NCBI GenBank assembly: GCA_041748655.1
Contig: JBGTCV010000115.1
Span: 1-64,000 of the forward strand
Reading direction: 5' to 3'
Source: Leptofilum sp041748655
Lineage (GTDB): Bacteria; Chloroflexota; Anaerolineae; Promineifilales; Promineifilaceae
Length of the DNA: 64,000 nt
The notes below the pieces were generated by a model. That model was not told the origin of the DNA. It did not search any database and saw only the letters and a list, made by a program, of their open reading frames with translations. The translations under genes were made by a program, and so were the position numbers. Below are positions 33,899 to 42,766 of this stretch, in pieces (positions within the stretch are counted from its first letter, which is position 1; every line of letters begins with the position of its first letter).

Positions 33899-35470
33899 TC
33901 AGGGCTTGGCCGTATCGCCGTTTATCGCAACTCGCTGTTTTTGCTTATTCAGCCGGTTTATCACAGATTGTTCCAGATCGGCCGTTCGCGGACGGGAGAG
34001 CCACAGCCCAATAAGCAGCAAATGGGCCACCAGCTGAGCGCCAGCAAAGCCCCACATCAAGAACGAGAGGGTGGCAGGTTGGCCCAGGTGACGCGCCATT
34101 CCCCAGAAAAGCAGGAGGGAAACGGCCGTTTGCGGCAGCATCCAGCCTGGGTTCAAATCACCGCTCTGCGCTTTGGGCGTCAGACGAAAGCTCAGAGGCA
34201 CACGAATCAGCGCCATAAGCCAGGCCAGCGTGTAAACAGGCCATGAACCCACAACCAGGATGATGGGCTTGATTTGCAAATTGGGCCGCAGCGAAAAGTG
34301 TCGCCAGCGGCGCAATGCCAGTTGGCGAATGACGATCACAGCAATCCCCAACGGAACCAGATGGGCCAGATAGCTCTGAAAACTGGTCAGCGTCGCCGGA
34401 TTTGAACTAAACAAGGCAATAATGGTAGCCAGCACATGCAAAAAAATGACCGGGCCAATCCAGTAATAGGTCATACGCACCGCGTAGGCCGCCCGCTTGC
34501 TGCGCGGCATCTGGGGATAAAGACGTAGATAATCCGTCAACAGCAGCTCAAAAACGCCACGTGCCCATTTCAACTGCTGGGTAAACCAGGCAGTCAGATC
34601 AGGTGGTGCGTAACCAGGGGCCAGCGGCTCCGCCACGTAGACCGAGCGCCAACCGGCGACATGAATGGCAAGGGAAGTGGCCAGATCTTCGGCCAGACCC
34701 GGCTTGTAGCCGCCGATCGATTCCAGGGCAGCGCGGCGAATGAGGGCGTTGCTGCCAATGAGCGTAGCGCTTTGCAAGCCATCTGAACCAATGGAAGTGG
34801 GGTTGTAAAAATCGAGGGTGCTGTCGGCGGCGGCGGCGGCCACCCAGCCAGCGGCCTGGTTTTCAAAAGTAAGCATGACCTGGACAAAGCCAACCATAGG
34901 GAAGCGGAAGTAACCCAAGGTGCGCTCCAGAAAGTCGGGGTTGGGGGCATGGTCGATGTCGAAAATGACCACGATGTCGCCGCTGGTGCGGGCCAGGGCG
35001 GCGTTGAGGTTGCCTGCTTTGGCGTGGGTACGGCCGTTTCTCACCAGATAGCCCGCCCCCAACCGTTTGGCCAACTTCGCCAGCCGAGGGTCGTTGCCAT
35101 CATCCAGAAGCCAGGTTTTATGCGTGCCACGCATATTGACGGCCGCTTGCAGCGCCCGTTCTACCAATATCGGATCTTCACCGCAAGCCGTCACAAAGAC
35201 ATCGACACTTTTGTCTTCCGGTATCGTCAGCAGGGGCAGGGGACGTCGCCAATGAGTGGCCAGGTACAAGGCCCAGTTGCCCAAAATCTGAATAACCCCA
35301 TAGGCCACCACCGGCACAAACGCCAGCAGCAGCCAGGGGGATGACAGGCTAAGATTGCTTAACCACCAATAAATATAATAGCTTAAGGCGCACACGCCAC
35401 CGATTACTAGCAGCAGGCCACGCCATTCGCTGGCGCTAATCTCCCACCAGGAACGACCTCTTTTGATCAT
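33899..35470 (-). CDS. Cellulose synthase-like processive GT2 with membrane helices
   Basis: This 523-residue membrane glycosyltransferase has two N-terminal helices, a cytosolic GT-A domain and several C-terminal helices. The catalytic signature is complete in layout: LLDDG (Asp123-124), DID (161-163), ED (251-252) and QQLKW (288-292, a variant of QxxRW). This is the plan of BcsA-like synthases that make and extrude a beta-glycan. ATG 35470 overlaps the upstream stop (ATGA) and has GGAGAAAAAG before it. It may start the glycan chain exported or decorated by this operon. Confidence 0.9.
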   Translation of the reverse strand: MIKRGRSWWEISASEWRGLLLVIGGVCALSYYIYWWLSNLSLSSPWLLLAFVPVVAYGVIQILGNWALYLATHWRRPLPLLTIPEDKSVDVFVTACGEDPILVERALQAAVNMRGTHKTWLLDDGNDPRLAKLAKRLGAGYLVRNGRTHAKAGNLNAALARTSGDIVVIFDIDHAPNPDFLERTLGYFRFPMVGFVQVMLTFENQAAGWVAAAAADSTLDFYNPTSIGSDGLQSATLIGSNALIRRAALESIGGYKPGLAEDLATSLAIHVAGWRSVYVAEPLAPGYAPPDLTAWFTQQLKWARGVFELLLTDYLRLYPQMPRSKRAAYAVRMTYYWIGPVIFLHVLATIIALFSSNPATLTSFQSYLAHLVPLGIAVIVIRQLALRRWRHFSLRPNLQIKPIILVVGSWPVYTLAWLMALIRVPLSFRLTPKAQSGDLNPGWMLPQTAVSLLLFWGMARHLGQPATLSFLMWGFAGAQLVAHLLLIGLWLSRPRTADLEQSVINRLNKQKQRVAINGDTAKP

Positions 35471-37017
35471 AACTTTTTCTCCACCCGATACACCCAAACC
35501 TGCTTCTGCTGGTTTTGGTATATCAATTCAAACTGGCTCGGACTGGACTGGATAAACTGCAAAATCTCTATCCCGCGAGCGTCAAGCGTGGCTTGCCGCC
35601 CGGAGGCTAAATTCGGTCTGACAAGAATGTAAGCAACAGAATGGGCCGCGAGCTGTGTCGGTAGTTGGGCCACATTCGGGGGATAATCCACCGTGAGGCG
35701 GTGCAGATAGAGGTAGTCTGGCACGGGATTGGGCGTCATGACAACCACATCGGGCGGCAAGTTGGAGGCCATCCAGGTAGTGCCAGCCGTGAGATCAGCA
35801 ATGTCATGGCGCGGTGGATTGAGGGCCGCGTAGAGATTGCGCCCCAGATGAACCACCAGCAGCAAGGCCAGGGCAATCTGCACCAGCTGGCGGGCTTTTT
35901 GCGGGCTGGCGGTGTGCATAAGCCATTGTATGAGACGGTGAACGGCCGTTACCACATAAAACGTCGCAAAGGGAATCAGCGGCAGGGCAATGCGCGGCTG
36001 TACGGTGTTGATGTACACAATCCAGACGTAAAAAATGGCCAAATAGCCCAGCACATACCATTCCACCGCCGACATTTGTCGGCAGCGCAGCCCAAAGCCA
36101 AAAGCAACCAGCAGCAGCACCGCCACGGCCAGCAGGCGCATCAAGCCAGGCGTCAGCCGTGCGGTAATGGCTTGCAGCTCAAAAACAGGCACCACGGCAT
36201 TGGCCAACGTTTCTGGGGAAACGGCCGTTCCCACCTCCCAAAAGCGTAAAAATTCAGCCCAACGGGGCAGCAAATAGGCCAAATGGCCGCTGTACATTTG
36301 CGAAAAAATGAGCGAGCCCCCGACGCCCTGGTTAAACCAGGCCAGCAGCGCCAGCCCCACCACACCCAATCCGCCAGCCGCCAGCAGCCAGCCCAACTGC
36401 TGGCGGCGTAAGGTGCGCAGCAGGGAGATGACAACGGCCGCCACCAGGGCAATGCCAATGGTGCGTACCAGCAAAGCCAGAAACGCCGCCAACCCAATGG
36501 CCAGCAGCCGCCAGAGCGTCCGTTTTTCTGGCTGATCTGCCCAGGTTTGCAGCTGCGTCAGCGTTAGCAGCGTAAAAAACAAAAAGCCGGCTTCAGACAT
36601 GGCGGTTCCGGCCATGCCAATGAGGTGTGGATTGAGGGCGACCAGGGCCAGAAACAGGGGAGCCAGGGGTGGAGGTAAGCGGTGGGCCAACAGACGGCCT
36701 GTCAGAAGAATGCTGCCAAGCCAGAAGGCAAAAGTGAGCAGTCGGGGCCAAAAGAGGGATGTGCCAAATACGGCCGTTACAGGCACCAGCAGCAACGGCC
36801 AACCCGGTGGGAAAGCCGTTTCCAAAGGAGACTGAGGGTAATTAATCAGATGATATCCTCGCCCTGTGGCCAGACTTTCGGCCAAAACCAGGTAGTGAGC
36901 ATCGTCAAAAAAGCTGCCTACGGGAATATCATTAAAGCGCACCATGCTCCAGACGGCACTCAATATGACCAAAGCAGCTGTATAGGTGTTGCGGGTTGTT
37001 TTTATGTCTGATGTCAT
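35467..37017 (-). CDS. GT-C membrane glycosyltransferase (ArnT/PMT-like)
   Basis: This multi-pass protein of about 516 residues has the GT-C plan: a first external loop with the acidic pair FFDDAHYL (Asp38-39), about eleven hydrophobic helices and a soluble C-terminal domain (from about residue 400). Such enzymes use lipid-linked sugars to glycosylate outside the membrane. The start is uncertain: ATG 37017 gives MTSDIKTTRN, ATG 37032 adds five residues, and neither has a clear ribosome site. It is the first gene of the seven-gene glycan operon, coupled to the next by a 4-bp overlap. Confidence 0.82.
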   Translation of the reverse strand: MTSDIKTTRNTYTAALVILSAVWSMVRFNDIPVGSFFDDAHYLVLAESLATGRGYHLINYPQSPLETAFPPGWPLLLVPVTAVFGTSLFWPRLLTFAFWLGSILLTGRLLAHRLPPPLAPLFLALVALNPHLIGMAGTAMSEAGFLFFTLLTLTQLQTWADQPEKRTLWRLLAIGLAAFLALLVRTIGIALVAAVVISLLRTLRRQQLGWLLAAGGLGVVGLALLAWFNQGVGGSLIFSQMYSGHLAYLLPRWAEFLRFWEVGTAVSPETLANAVVPVFELQAITARLTPGLMRLLAVAVLLLVAFGFGLRCRQMSAVEWYVLGYLAIFYVWIVYINTVQPRIALPLIPFATFYVVTAVHRLIQWLMHTASPQKARQLVQIALALLLVVHLGRNLYAALNPPRHDIADLTAGTTWMASNLPPDVVVMTPNPVPDYLYLHRLTVDYPPNVAQLPTQLAAHSVAYILVRPNLASGRQATLDARGIEILQFIQSSPSQFELIYQNQQKQVWVYRVEKKL

Positions 37018-37086
37018 GAATAACCGGTACATGAGAGAAACACAATCCTGATAACACGACAATAAAAAAATATGGCCCAAACCCAC

Positions 37087-37416
37087 ACAGGGCTTGCTGC
37101 TGTTATTTATCTAATGTATCCGTGTAACAAGGGCTGGACTTATTTACTGGGCTGCTACGGCAACAACATACAGTTCTATCTTTAAGAACTGCGTTAAAAA
37201 CAGATGGCTTTTTGGGAATTCGCGGGATCGAGCCTAACGTGATACGTGACCAGAGAAAATCACGCATCACGCTTCACGGCGTCAACCCCGCAAAATGCTG
37301 AAGGCCCTTACAAATTTTACGATTGGCAATTGCGACTACTCTGGATGCATTTGGGCAAAAGCCAAAACAGTTACGCGACTTAATAGAGCAAGTTTGACAG
37401 CCGTACTTCGTTCGGT
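37087..37416. other. Intergenic region with inverted repeats
   Basis: No gene was seen. CGTGATACGTGA (37238-37249) and TCACGCATCACG (37260-37271) form an imperfect stem with a repeated word. AGTTCT/AGAACT around 37170-37188 forms a smaller one. The region lies between the moeA-fusion stop and the glycan operon start, so it should hold the operon promoter, but no confident hexamers were found. Confidence 0.5.
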
Positions 37417-39447
37417 TTATGAAAAGGCGGAAATTTCCACTTTGTTACCCATCACCGAGACATCATAGCCGGGCATAGCGGCAACGGCCGTTTTAAAGCG
37501 ATCATCGTGCAGCAGGTCGAGCAACGGCCGTATCCGGTCGCTCTCAAACGTCTGGCGCGTCATTACCAGATCGTACTGCTCGTGGGCCAACGGCACAAAA
37601 TCCAGCTTCAGCGCCCGCGCTGCCGCCTGAATGCCCAGGCCAAAATCGGCCGCGCTGGAAGCAACGGCGGCAGCGACCGCCAGATGAGTGTACTCCTCAC
37701 GGCCGTATCCCCGCACCTGCTCCGGTTGGATACCCAGCTTGCCCAGCTCATAATCCAGCAGCACCCGCGTCCCCGCGCCTCGCTGCCGGTTCACCAACTG
37801 CACATCCTGCCGCGCTGCGGCTTCCCAGCCCTGAAGCCCTTTTGGATTGCCTGACGGTACCAGCCAGCCCTGTTCTCGTCCCACCAGCGTCAGCAGCACC
37901 ACCTCTTCGTTGGGCAGGTAGCGGTGTACGTAGCTCTGGTTGTAGATGCCTGTTTCCGGGTCCAGCAGGTGAGATCCGGCCAGATGGCATTCGCCCCGGC
38001 GCAGGGCAACCAGCCCGCCCAGGCTGCCCACGTTGGCCGAGGCCAGCCGCCCACCGCTGCGCTCTGCCAGGAATTGGGCAATCAGATCGAGCGTCAGATC
38101 GTGGCTGCCGATGGCCAGGATGGTGCGGGTGAGGTCACGCGCATCGCTGTAAAGATGGACGGTCACGTCGCTGCCCGCGTCGGCTCCCTCGCTGAAGCGG
38201 GGAATGCGCACGATGCCGTCGGCCCGCACCAGGGAGGTGATGACGCCGGCTCCCCGGCTGATGGGGGTGGTGACAAAACGGCCGTTCACTTCCCCCACCG
38301 CTACCCGTACAAAATCGTCGTCGCCGGTGTGGGAGTTGACCTTGCGGGTGAGGCTGGCCTGGATCGTTTGGGGTTGGTACGGCCGTTGCCCCTGCCATCG
38401 CGCCAAAAGCGGCTCCACAAAAATCTCGCCAGTGAGTGCAGCGCTTACCGGGTAGCCAGGCACGCCAATGATGGGCATGTGAGATTGGAGATTGGAGATT
38501 GGAGATTGGTCATCACTCTCCACTCTCCAATCTAACATGCCCAGAATAACGGGATGCCCTGGCCGCACCGCCACCCCATGCACCAGCAGCTGCCCCAGCG
38601 ACTGTACGACATGGGCGGTATAATCTTCGCTGCCCGCTGAGGAACCGGCGTTGAGCAGAATAAGATCGTGGTTTTGGGCGGCGTGGCGTACGGCCGTTTG
38701 AATCGCTTCAAATTCGTCTGGCACGATGGGCCAGCGGGTGGGCAGGCCACCCCAATCGGCCACCTGGGCCGCCAGCACCAGGCTGTTGTACTCGATGATT
38801 TGGCCGGGCTGAATATCGCTCTCGGCTACCTTTTCCGCCGAAATCAGCTCGGAGCCGGTAGGGATGATGGCCACGCGGGGCTGGCGGTAGACGGGCACGG
38901 TGGCATGGCCAGAACCAGCCAACGCGCCCAAATCGACCGGGCGCAGCCGGTGGTTGGCGGGCAGCACCAGCTCGGTGGCGACCATATCTTCCCCCATGGG
39001 GCGCACGTGCTGCCAGGGGGGCAGGCTGGCCCGGATTTCGATACCGGAACGGCCGTCTGCCAATTCAATCGCCTGGGTATGCTCAATCATCACCACGGCG
39101 TTGGCCCAGGGGGGCAGTGGATGCCCGGTGTTGACGGCGCGAATCGGGCGCGGTTCGCTGGGCGTGGTGTCCCAATCGTCTACCGGAGTGAATTGCAGCG
39201 GTTGGGTTTCGGTGGCCCCTTCGCTGTCCTGGGCGCGCAGGGCATAGCCGTCCATGGCGCTGGCGTGGTAGTGGGGTGAGGAGAGTTTGGCCCAGATGGC
39301 GCTGGCGGTGATACGACCGTTCGCCTGCGCTACGGGAATTTCTTCAGCAGGTAAAGGCTGCCACCAGCCTGCGGCGGTTAATGCGGTCTGCAATGCGGCC
39401 TGCGCTTCATCGAGGGGAATATCTTCTAAATAAACATTTCGCTTCAT
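37417..39447 (-). CDS. MoeA-type molybdotransferase fused to periplasmic-binding-like domain
   Basis: This 676-residue protein has a MoeA region (about 1-405: SAMDGYALRA, MIEHTQ, RPMGEDMV, IIPTGSEL, NAGSSAGSEDYT) for inserting molybdenum or tungsten into the pterin cofactor. A C-terminal PBP-like domain follows (about 430-670: IAIGSHDLTLDLIAQFL-type start, VPSGNPKGLQGW, NRQRGAGTRVLLD), as in MoeA/LysR-substrate-domain fusions. It may sense or deliver molybdate or tungstate. The VPGYPVS loop is preceded by about 18 extra residues encoded by a 7-bp tandem repeat (38482-38509) and its inverted partner. It stands alone between two operons. Confidence 0.9.
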   Translation of the reverse strand: MKRNVYLEDIPLDEAQAALQTALTAAGWWQPLPAEEIPVAQANGRITASAIWAKLSSPHYHASAMDGYALRAQDSEGATETQPLQFTPVDDWDTTPSEPRPIRAVNTGHPLPPWANAVVMIEHTQAIELADGRSGIEIRASLPPWQHVRPMGEDMVATELVLPANHRLRPVDLGALAGSGHATVPVYRQPRVAIIPTGSELISAEKVAESDIQPGQIIEYNSLVLAAQVADWGGLPTRWPIVPDEFEAIQTAVRHAAQNHDLILLNAGSSAGSEDYTAHVVQSLGQLLVHGVAVRPGHPVILGMLDWRVESDDQSPISNLQSHMPIIGVPGYPVSAALTGEIFVEPLLARWQGQRPYQPQTIQASLTRKVNSHTGDDDFVRVAVGEVNGRFVTTPISRGAGVITSLVRADGIVRIPRFSEGADAGSDVTVHLYSDARDLTRTILAIGSHDLTLDLIAQFLAERSGGRLASANVGSLGGLVALRRGECHLAGSHLLDPETGIYNQSYVHRYLPNEEVVLLTLVGREQGWLVPSGNPKGLQGWEAAARQDVQLVNRQRGAGTRVLLDYELGKLGIQPEQVRGYGREEYTHLAVAAAVASSAADFGLGIQAAARALKLDFVPLAHEQYDLVMTRQTFESDRIRPLLDLLHDDRFKTAVAAMPGYDVSVMGNKVEISAFS
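38482..38509. repeat. 7-bp tandem repeat (AGATTGG x4) inside the moeA-fusion gene
   Basis: Four perfect AGATTGG units lie inside the coding region and are followed by a CTCCACTCTCCAATCT segment that can pair back. Seven is not a multiple of three, so gain or loss of one unit would shift the frame. The same word family appears in the intergenic hairpin at 42643-42685. Confidence 0.9.
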
Positions 39448-39553
39448 CTATTATCTGCCTTCGCTTGTTTTTAACCCAGGGCATATTATCTGGCGTTAGC
39501 AATATCTTTTCAAATTGAGAGGCAGATTGGTCTAATTGTTTGAGAGTTACTTC

Positions 39554-40573
39554 TTAACGGTAAAGTCGCACAGATTCACGCACAATAAGCTGGCTTTCAA
39601 AGGCTTGGTTTTTCACAGCCTTTCCCTCGATGAGATTGAGAACGGCCGCTGCCGCTGCACGCCCCATATCCACCGAAGGTTGGCGCACAGTGGTCAGGGG
39701 TGGAATCATAAAAGCGGCCATTACCTCATCATCAAACCCCACCACCGAGACATCCTCCGGCACGCGAATACCGCGACGGTACAGCGCCAGGCGAACACCA
39801 AAAGCCATCTGGTCATTGGCCGTAAAAATAGCCGAAAATGGATGCTTTTGCATAAACAGCGTCTCTAGCGCCAGCATACCAGACTGCTGCCCCAAATCCC
39901 CTTCCACAATCAGACGCGGGTCCGGCGTAATTCCCGCATCCAGCAGCGCCTGGGTATACCCGTCAAACCGGTGGACTACGTCCGTAACGCTTTTTTCATA
40001 ATGCATTTTGGCGGTAATGTGGGCAATGTTCCGATGCCCCATATCCAGCAAATAGCGTGTCACATCATAGGCGGCCTTGAAATTGTTGGCGTAAATGCTG
40101 TTATCGTTCATCGAGGTTAGTTTACGAGCTACCGAAATAAGCGGAATCTTTTGAGCCACTTCAACCAGAAAGGGTTCAGGCAGCTGTCCACCGACAAAAA
40201 TAAGGCCATCAACCCGGCGATCCGTAAACGTTTGTACCGCCCGCTCCTCAATGCTGGCGTTCCAACGGCCGTCTGCAAACAGCGGCGAGTAAGACGACCC
40301 TTCTAACCCTTGCAAAATGCCTAGCAAAATACCGTCATAAAAAGGGCTGCCAAAATTTTGGGTAATCACCCCAATCGTCATCGATTGGCCGCTGGCCAGG
40401 CTCTGCGCAAACACGTTTGGCCGATAATCCAGCGCTTCCACCGCCTGCAAAACCGACGCCCGCTTATCGGCCGCCACCCCGCTGGATTTGCGCAGCACCC
40501 GTGACACCGTGCTAATAGAAACATTCGCCCGCAGTGCAATATCCTCAATTGTGATCTTCTTTTTATTTACCAT
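39554..40573 (-). CDS. LacI-family regulator of the beta-glucan locus
   Basis: This 339-residue repressor has an N-terminal helix-turn-helix (ITIEDIALRANVSISTVSRVL, residues 8-28), the hinge helix (YRPNVFAQSLASG) and a periplasmic-binding-like effector domain (IGVITQNFGSPFYDGILLGI, IFTANDQMAFGV, VGFDDEVMAAF). GAGGTGG precedes the ATG. It is divergent from the sugar transporter genes. Three LacI-type operators lie between them, one close to its own start, so it most likely controls both itself and the transporter/glycosidase operon in response to an imported oligosaccharide. Confidence 0.93.
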   Translation of the reverse strand: MVNKKKITIEDIALRANVSISTVSRVLRKSSGVAADKRASVLQAVEALDYRPNVFAQSLASGQSMTIGVITQNFGSPFYDGILLGILQGLEGSSYSPLFADGRWNASIEERAVQTFTDRRVDGLIFVGGQLPEPFLVEVAQKIPLISVARKLTSMNDNSIYANNFKAAYDVTRYLLDMGHRNIAHITAKMHYEKSVTDVVHRFDGYTQALLDAGITPDPRLIVEGDLGQQSGMLALETLFMQKHPFSAIFTANDQMAFGVRLALYRRGIRVPEDVSVVGFDDEVMAAFMIPPLTTVRQPSVDMGRAAAAAVLNLIEGKAVKNQAFESQLIVRESVRLYR

Positions 40574-40599
40574 AAACCACCTCGAACGGCATTATACAA

Positions 40600-40611
40600 G
40601 AAAACGCTTTC
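40600..40611. promoter_or_regulatory. LacI-type operator O1 (near the lacI gene)
   Basis: GAAAACGCTTTC is 26 bp upstream of the lacI-family start, the reverse-complement form of the two operators near the transporter promoter. It is probably the autoregulatory site. Confidence 0.75.
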
Positions 40612-40700
40612 AGATTCTATAAAACGGCCGTGCAAAATTCTTACACCAGAGGTGAAGTCTGTTTTATTTTGATAAGTATCCAATAAACGCTAACTAGTTA

Positions 40701-40729
40701 TTGACAAAAATAACCAAATGGACTAATAT
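40701..40729 (+). promoter_or_regulatory. Sigma-70 promoter of the sugar transporter operon
   Basis: TTGACA (40701-40706), a 17-bp spacer and TAATAT (40724-40729) make a near-consensus promoter pointing to the transporter genes. The start site would be near 40736, inside operator O2, giving direct repression. Confidence 0.85.
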
Positions 40730-40733
40730 TTTT

Positions 40734-40745
40734 GAAAGCGTTTTC
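40734..40745. promoter_or_regulatory. LacI-type operator O2 (over the transcription start)
   Basis: GAAAGCGTTTTC begins 4 bp after the -10 hexamer and covers the predicted start site. Confidence 0.85.
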
Positions 40746-40776
40746 TTATAAAAGTTCAGCAAACAACCTTTAATAA

Positions 40777-40788
40777 GAAAGCGTTTTC
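40777..40788. promoter_or_regulatory. LacI-type operator O3
   Basis: A second identical GAAAGCGTTTTC lies 43 bp downstream of O2, close to four helical turns. Two repressor dimers could bind on the same DNA face. Confidence 0.85.
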
Positions 40789-40895
40789 AAGCAAGACGGT
40801 TGGCATCCAGCTTTTTGAATAAGCAGAGCGCCAATAATTGAGAACACCTTATTTCTGTCTTACCCACATTAAGAGAAGGAGGTGCCTATTTTATA

Positions 40896-40964
40896 TTGAA
40901 CCACAAACGCATCAACTGGCAGCCGCTAAACAAACTACCAGCCGATGAAAATCACATTCCCTAA
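40896..40964 (+). CDS. Possible leader peptide in the transporter 5' UTR
   Basis: A strong ribosome site AAGGAGGTG (40876-40884) lies in the 370-nt leader of the binding-protein gene. It is followed 11 bp later by a TTG-initiated 22-codon frame (MNHKRINWQPLNKLPADENH..). There is no homology to support it. A leader peptide that couples or attenuates translation is one option; a standby ribosome site is another. Confidence 0.25.
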   Translation: MNHKRINWQPLNKLPADENHIP

Positions 40965-41039
40965 AAAGATTTAAATCAAACAGATTGGCAATCGGCCTAT
41001 CCAACCGTGAATAATGCGCTCTGCGCCGATTCATTAGAT

Positions 41040-41060
41040 ATTTTGCCGAATTGGCAAAAT
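41040..41060 (+). promoter_or_regulatory. Leader hairpin upstream of the binding-protein gene
   Basis: ATTTTGCC and GGCAAAAT form a perfect 8-bp stem with a 5-nt loop, about 27 bp before the ribosome site GGAGGAGAG (41087-41095). It may protect the 5' region of the transcript or modulate translation. Confidence 0.5.
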
Positions 41061-41105
41061 CTTTCAGATAAGTTATCTCAATCCATGGAGGAGAGACAAA
41101 ACAAA

Positions 41106-42554
41106 ATGAAGAATACAAGATTACTATACGTGGCCTTTTTGGCCATCTTCAGCTTATTGCTATTTGCCTGCGGTGGCAGCAGTGACACACCCGCCGCAGA
41201 AGTAGAAGCACCTGCCGCAGAAGTAGAAGCACCCGTAGCAAGCAGCGGCGATCGTGTACGCGTCCGCTGGTTTGTCGGACTCGGTGCTGGTTCTGACGAA
41301 CCAACCTTTGCGCCACAGCAGGCCATTGTCGATCAGTTCAACGCTTCCCAGAACGAAATTGAACTCGTGCTGGAAATCGTGGACAACGATACTGCTTATG
41401 ACACCCTCGCTACCCAAATCGCCGGTGGCAATGCGCCAGACCTGGTCGGCCCTGTCGGTATTCGCGGGCGTGACAGTTTCAAGGGCGCCTGGCTTGACCT
41501 GCAACCATTGATGGATGCCAACAATTACGACCTGTCAGATTTCGATCCGGCCATGGTCGATTTTTACCGGGTACAGGAAGAAGGCCAGCTTGGTATTCCG
41601 TTTGCCATCTTCCCATCCTTTGTCATCTACAACCAGGACCTGTTTGACGAGGCCGGTTTAGCCTACCCGCCGCACGCATATGGCGCCCCTTACGTTGACG
41701 CCGATGGCAACGAACGCGAATGGAATATGGACACCCTGCGCGAATTGGCCATGGAACTGACTGTAGACGCCAACGGCAACGACGCCACCGATGACAGCTT
41801 CGATCCCACAAGCATCGTGCAGTTTGGTTGGATGAACCAGTGGACAGACCCACGCGGCATCGGCACCTTTTTTGGCTCCGGCTCCCTGGTCGCTGACGAC
41901 GGTTCCGCCCAAATTCCGGCCGCCTGGGAAGATGCCTGGCGCTGGACATACGACGGCTGGTGGGAAGATTGGTTTATCCCCAATGGTCCCTACGGCGGCG
42001 CAGAATTCCTGCAAGGCCCCGGCGGCCCCTTCTCTTCCGGCAACCTGGGTATGGTCCATCTCCACTTATGGTACGTTGCCACCTGGGCATTGGGTGATGT
42101 TAACTTCAGTTGGGATTTGGCGGCTACCCCCAACTACAACGGCGAGAGTACCTCCAAAATGCACGCCGACACGTTCAGCATTATGAGAGGCAGCAGCAAC
42201 CCAGAAGCTGCTTTCGAGGTACTGACCTACTTGCTCAGCCCAGAAGTAGCGCCCCAACTCCTCGACATCTACGGCGGTATGCCCGCACGCCTCAGCCTGC
42301 AAGATGTGTGGCTGAACAACTATTTCGAGACCAACTTCCCCGGTCAAACTATAGACAAGCAGGTTGTGATTGACAGCATGGAATATGCCGACAACCCCAA
42401 CCACGAAAGCTATATGCCCAGCTTCCTGGAAACAACCGATCGCTACAATGAATTCTGGAACCGCCTGGCCAACGAGCCTGACTTGGACTTCGATGCTGAA
42501 GTAGATCAGCTAAAGACCTCTCTGCAAACTATTTTCGACGCTGCCGAAAATTAA
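41106..42554 (+). CDS. ABC transporter sugar-binding lipoprotein
   Basis: This 482-residue extracellular family-1 solute-binding protein has a lipoprotein signal (FLAIFSLLLFACGG, Cys22). A short duplicated spacer (AAEVEAP twice) follows, then the binding fold (IVDQFNASQNEIELVLEIVD, GNAPDLVGPVG, FPSFVIYNQDLFDEAGL). It should capture oligosaccharides released by the surface glycosidases. ATG 41106 is chosen for the signal peptide and the GGAGGAGAG ribosome site 10 bp upstream. It has no ACGGCCGT palindrome, unlike most neighbours. The stable hairpin after its stop probably boosts its level over the permeases. Confidence 0.93.
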   Translation: MKNTRLLYVAFLAIFSLLLFACGGSSDTPAAEVEAPAAEVEAPVASSGDRVRVRWFVGLGAGSDEPTFAPQQAIVDQFNASQNEIELVLEIVDNDTAYDTLATQIAGGNAPDLVGPVGIRGRDSFKGAWLDLQPLMDANNYDLSDFDPAMVDFYRVQEEGQLGIPFAIFPSFVIYNQDLFDEAGLAYPPHAYGAPYVDADGNEREWNMDTLRELAMELTVDANGNDATDDSFDPTSIVQFGWMNQWTDPRGIGTFFGSGSLVADDGSAQIPAAWEDAWRWTYDGWWEDWFIPNGPYGGAEFLQGPGGPFSSGNLGMVHLHLWYVATWALGDVNFSWDLAATPNYNGESTSKMHADTFSIMRGSSNPEAAFEVLTYLLSPEVAPQLLDIYGGMPARLSLQDVWLNNYFETNFPGQTIDKQVVIDSMEYADNPNHESYMPSFLETTDRYNEFWNRLANEPDLDFDAEVDQLKTSLQTIFDAAEN

Positions 42555-42566
42555 CCACACCATCAC

Positions 42567-42600
42567 AAGAGCCGCATTCCTGGTCAGGAATGCGGCTCTT
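42567..42600 (+). terminator. Intercistronic hairpin after the binding-protein gene
   Basis: AAGAGCCGCATTCCTG and CAGGAATGCGGCTCTT form a perfect 16-bp stem with a 2-nt loop. No T run follows, so it is more likely a partial terminator or mRNA-stabilising stem that raises binding protein over permease. Confidence 0.75.
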
Positions 42601-42642
42601 TAGTAACCGTTCAGAAACAAGTTCCGTTTTTCCAGGATTTAG

Positions 42643-42685
42643 GAGATTAGAGAGTGGAGATTGACAATCTCCACTCTCTAATCTC
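42643..42685. repeat. 20-bp perfect inverted repeat
   Basis: GAGATTAGAGAGTGGAGATT (42643-42662) and its exact reverse complement (42666-42685) flank a GAC centre. It belongs to the same word family as the repeat inside the moeA-fusion gene. It lies between the binding-protein and first permease genes. Confidence 0.9.
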
Positions 42686-42766
42686 TCCAACGGGAAGTTG
42701 TTTTTAGATGATTTCTAAGCGGTCACTCCAACTTATTTCCGTACAAACTCCAGGCAGGTATTCAAA

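Noticed and set aside
38482..38509. Sequencing or assembly artefact in the moeA-fusion gene
   Set aside because: The frame stays open and matches the family on both sides, and the same word family occurs as a clean hairpin at 42.6 kb.
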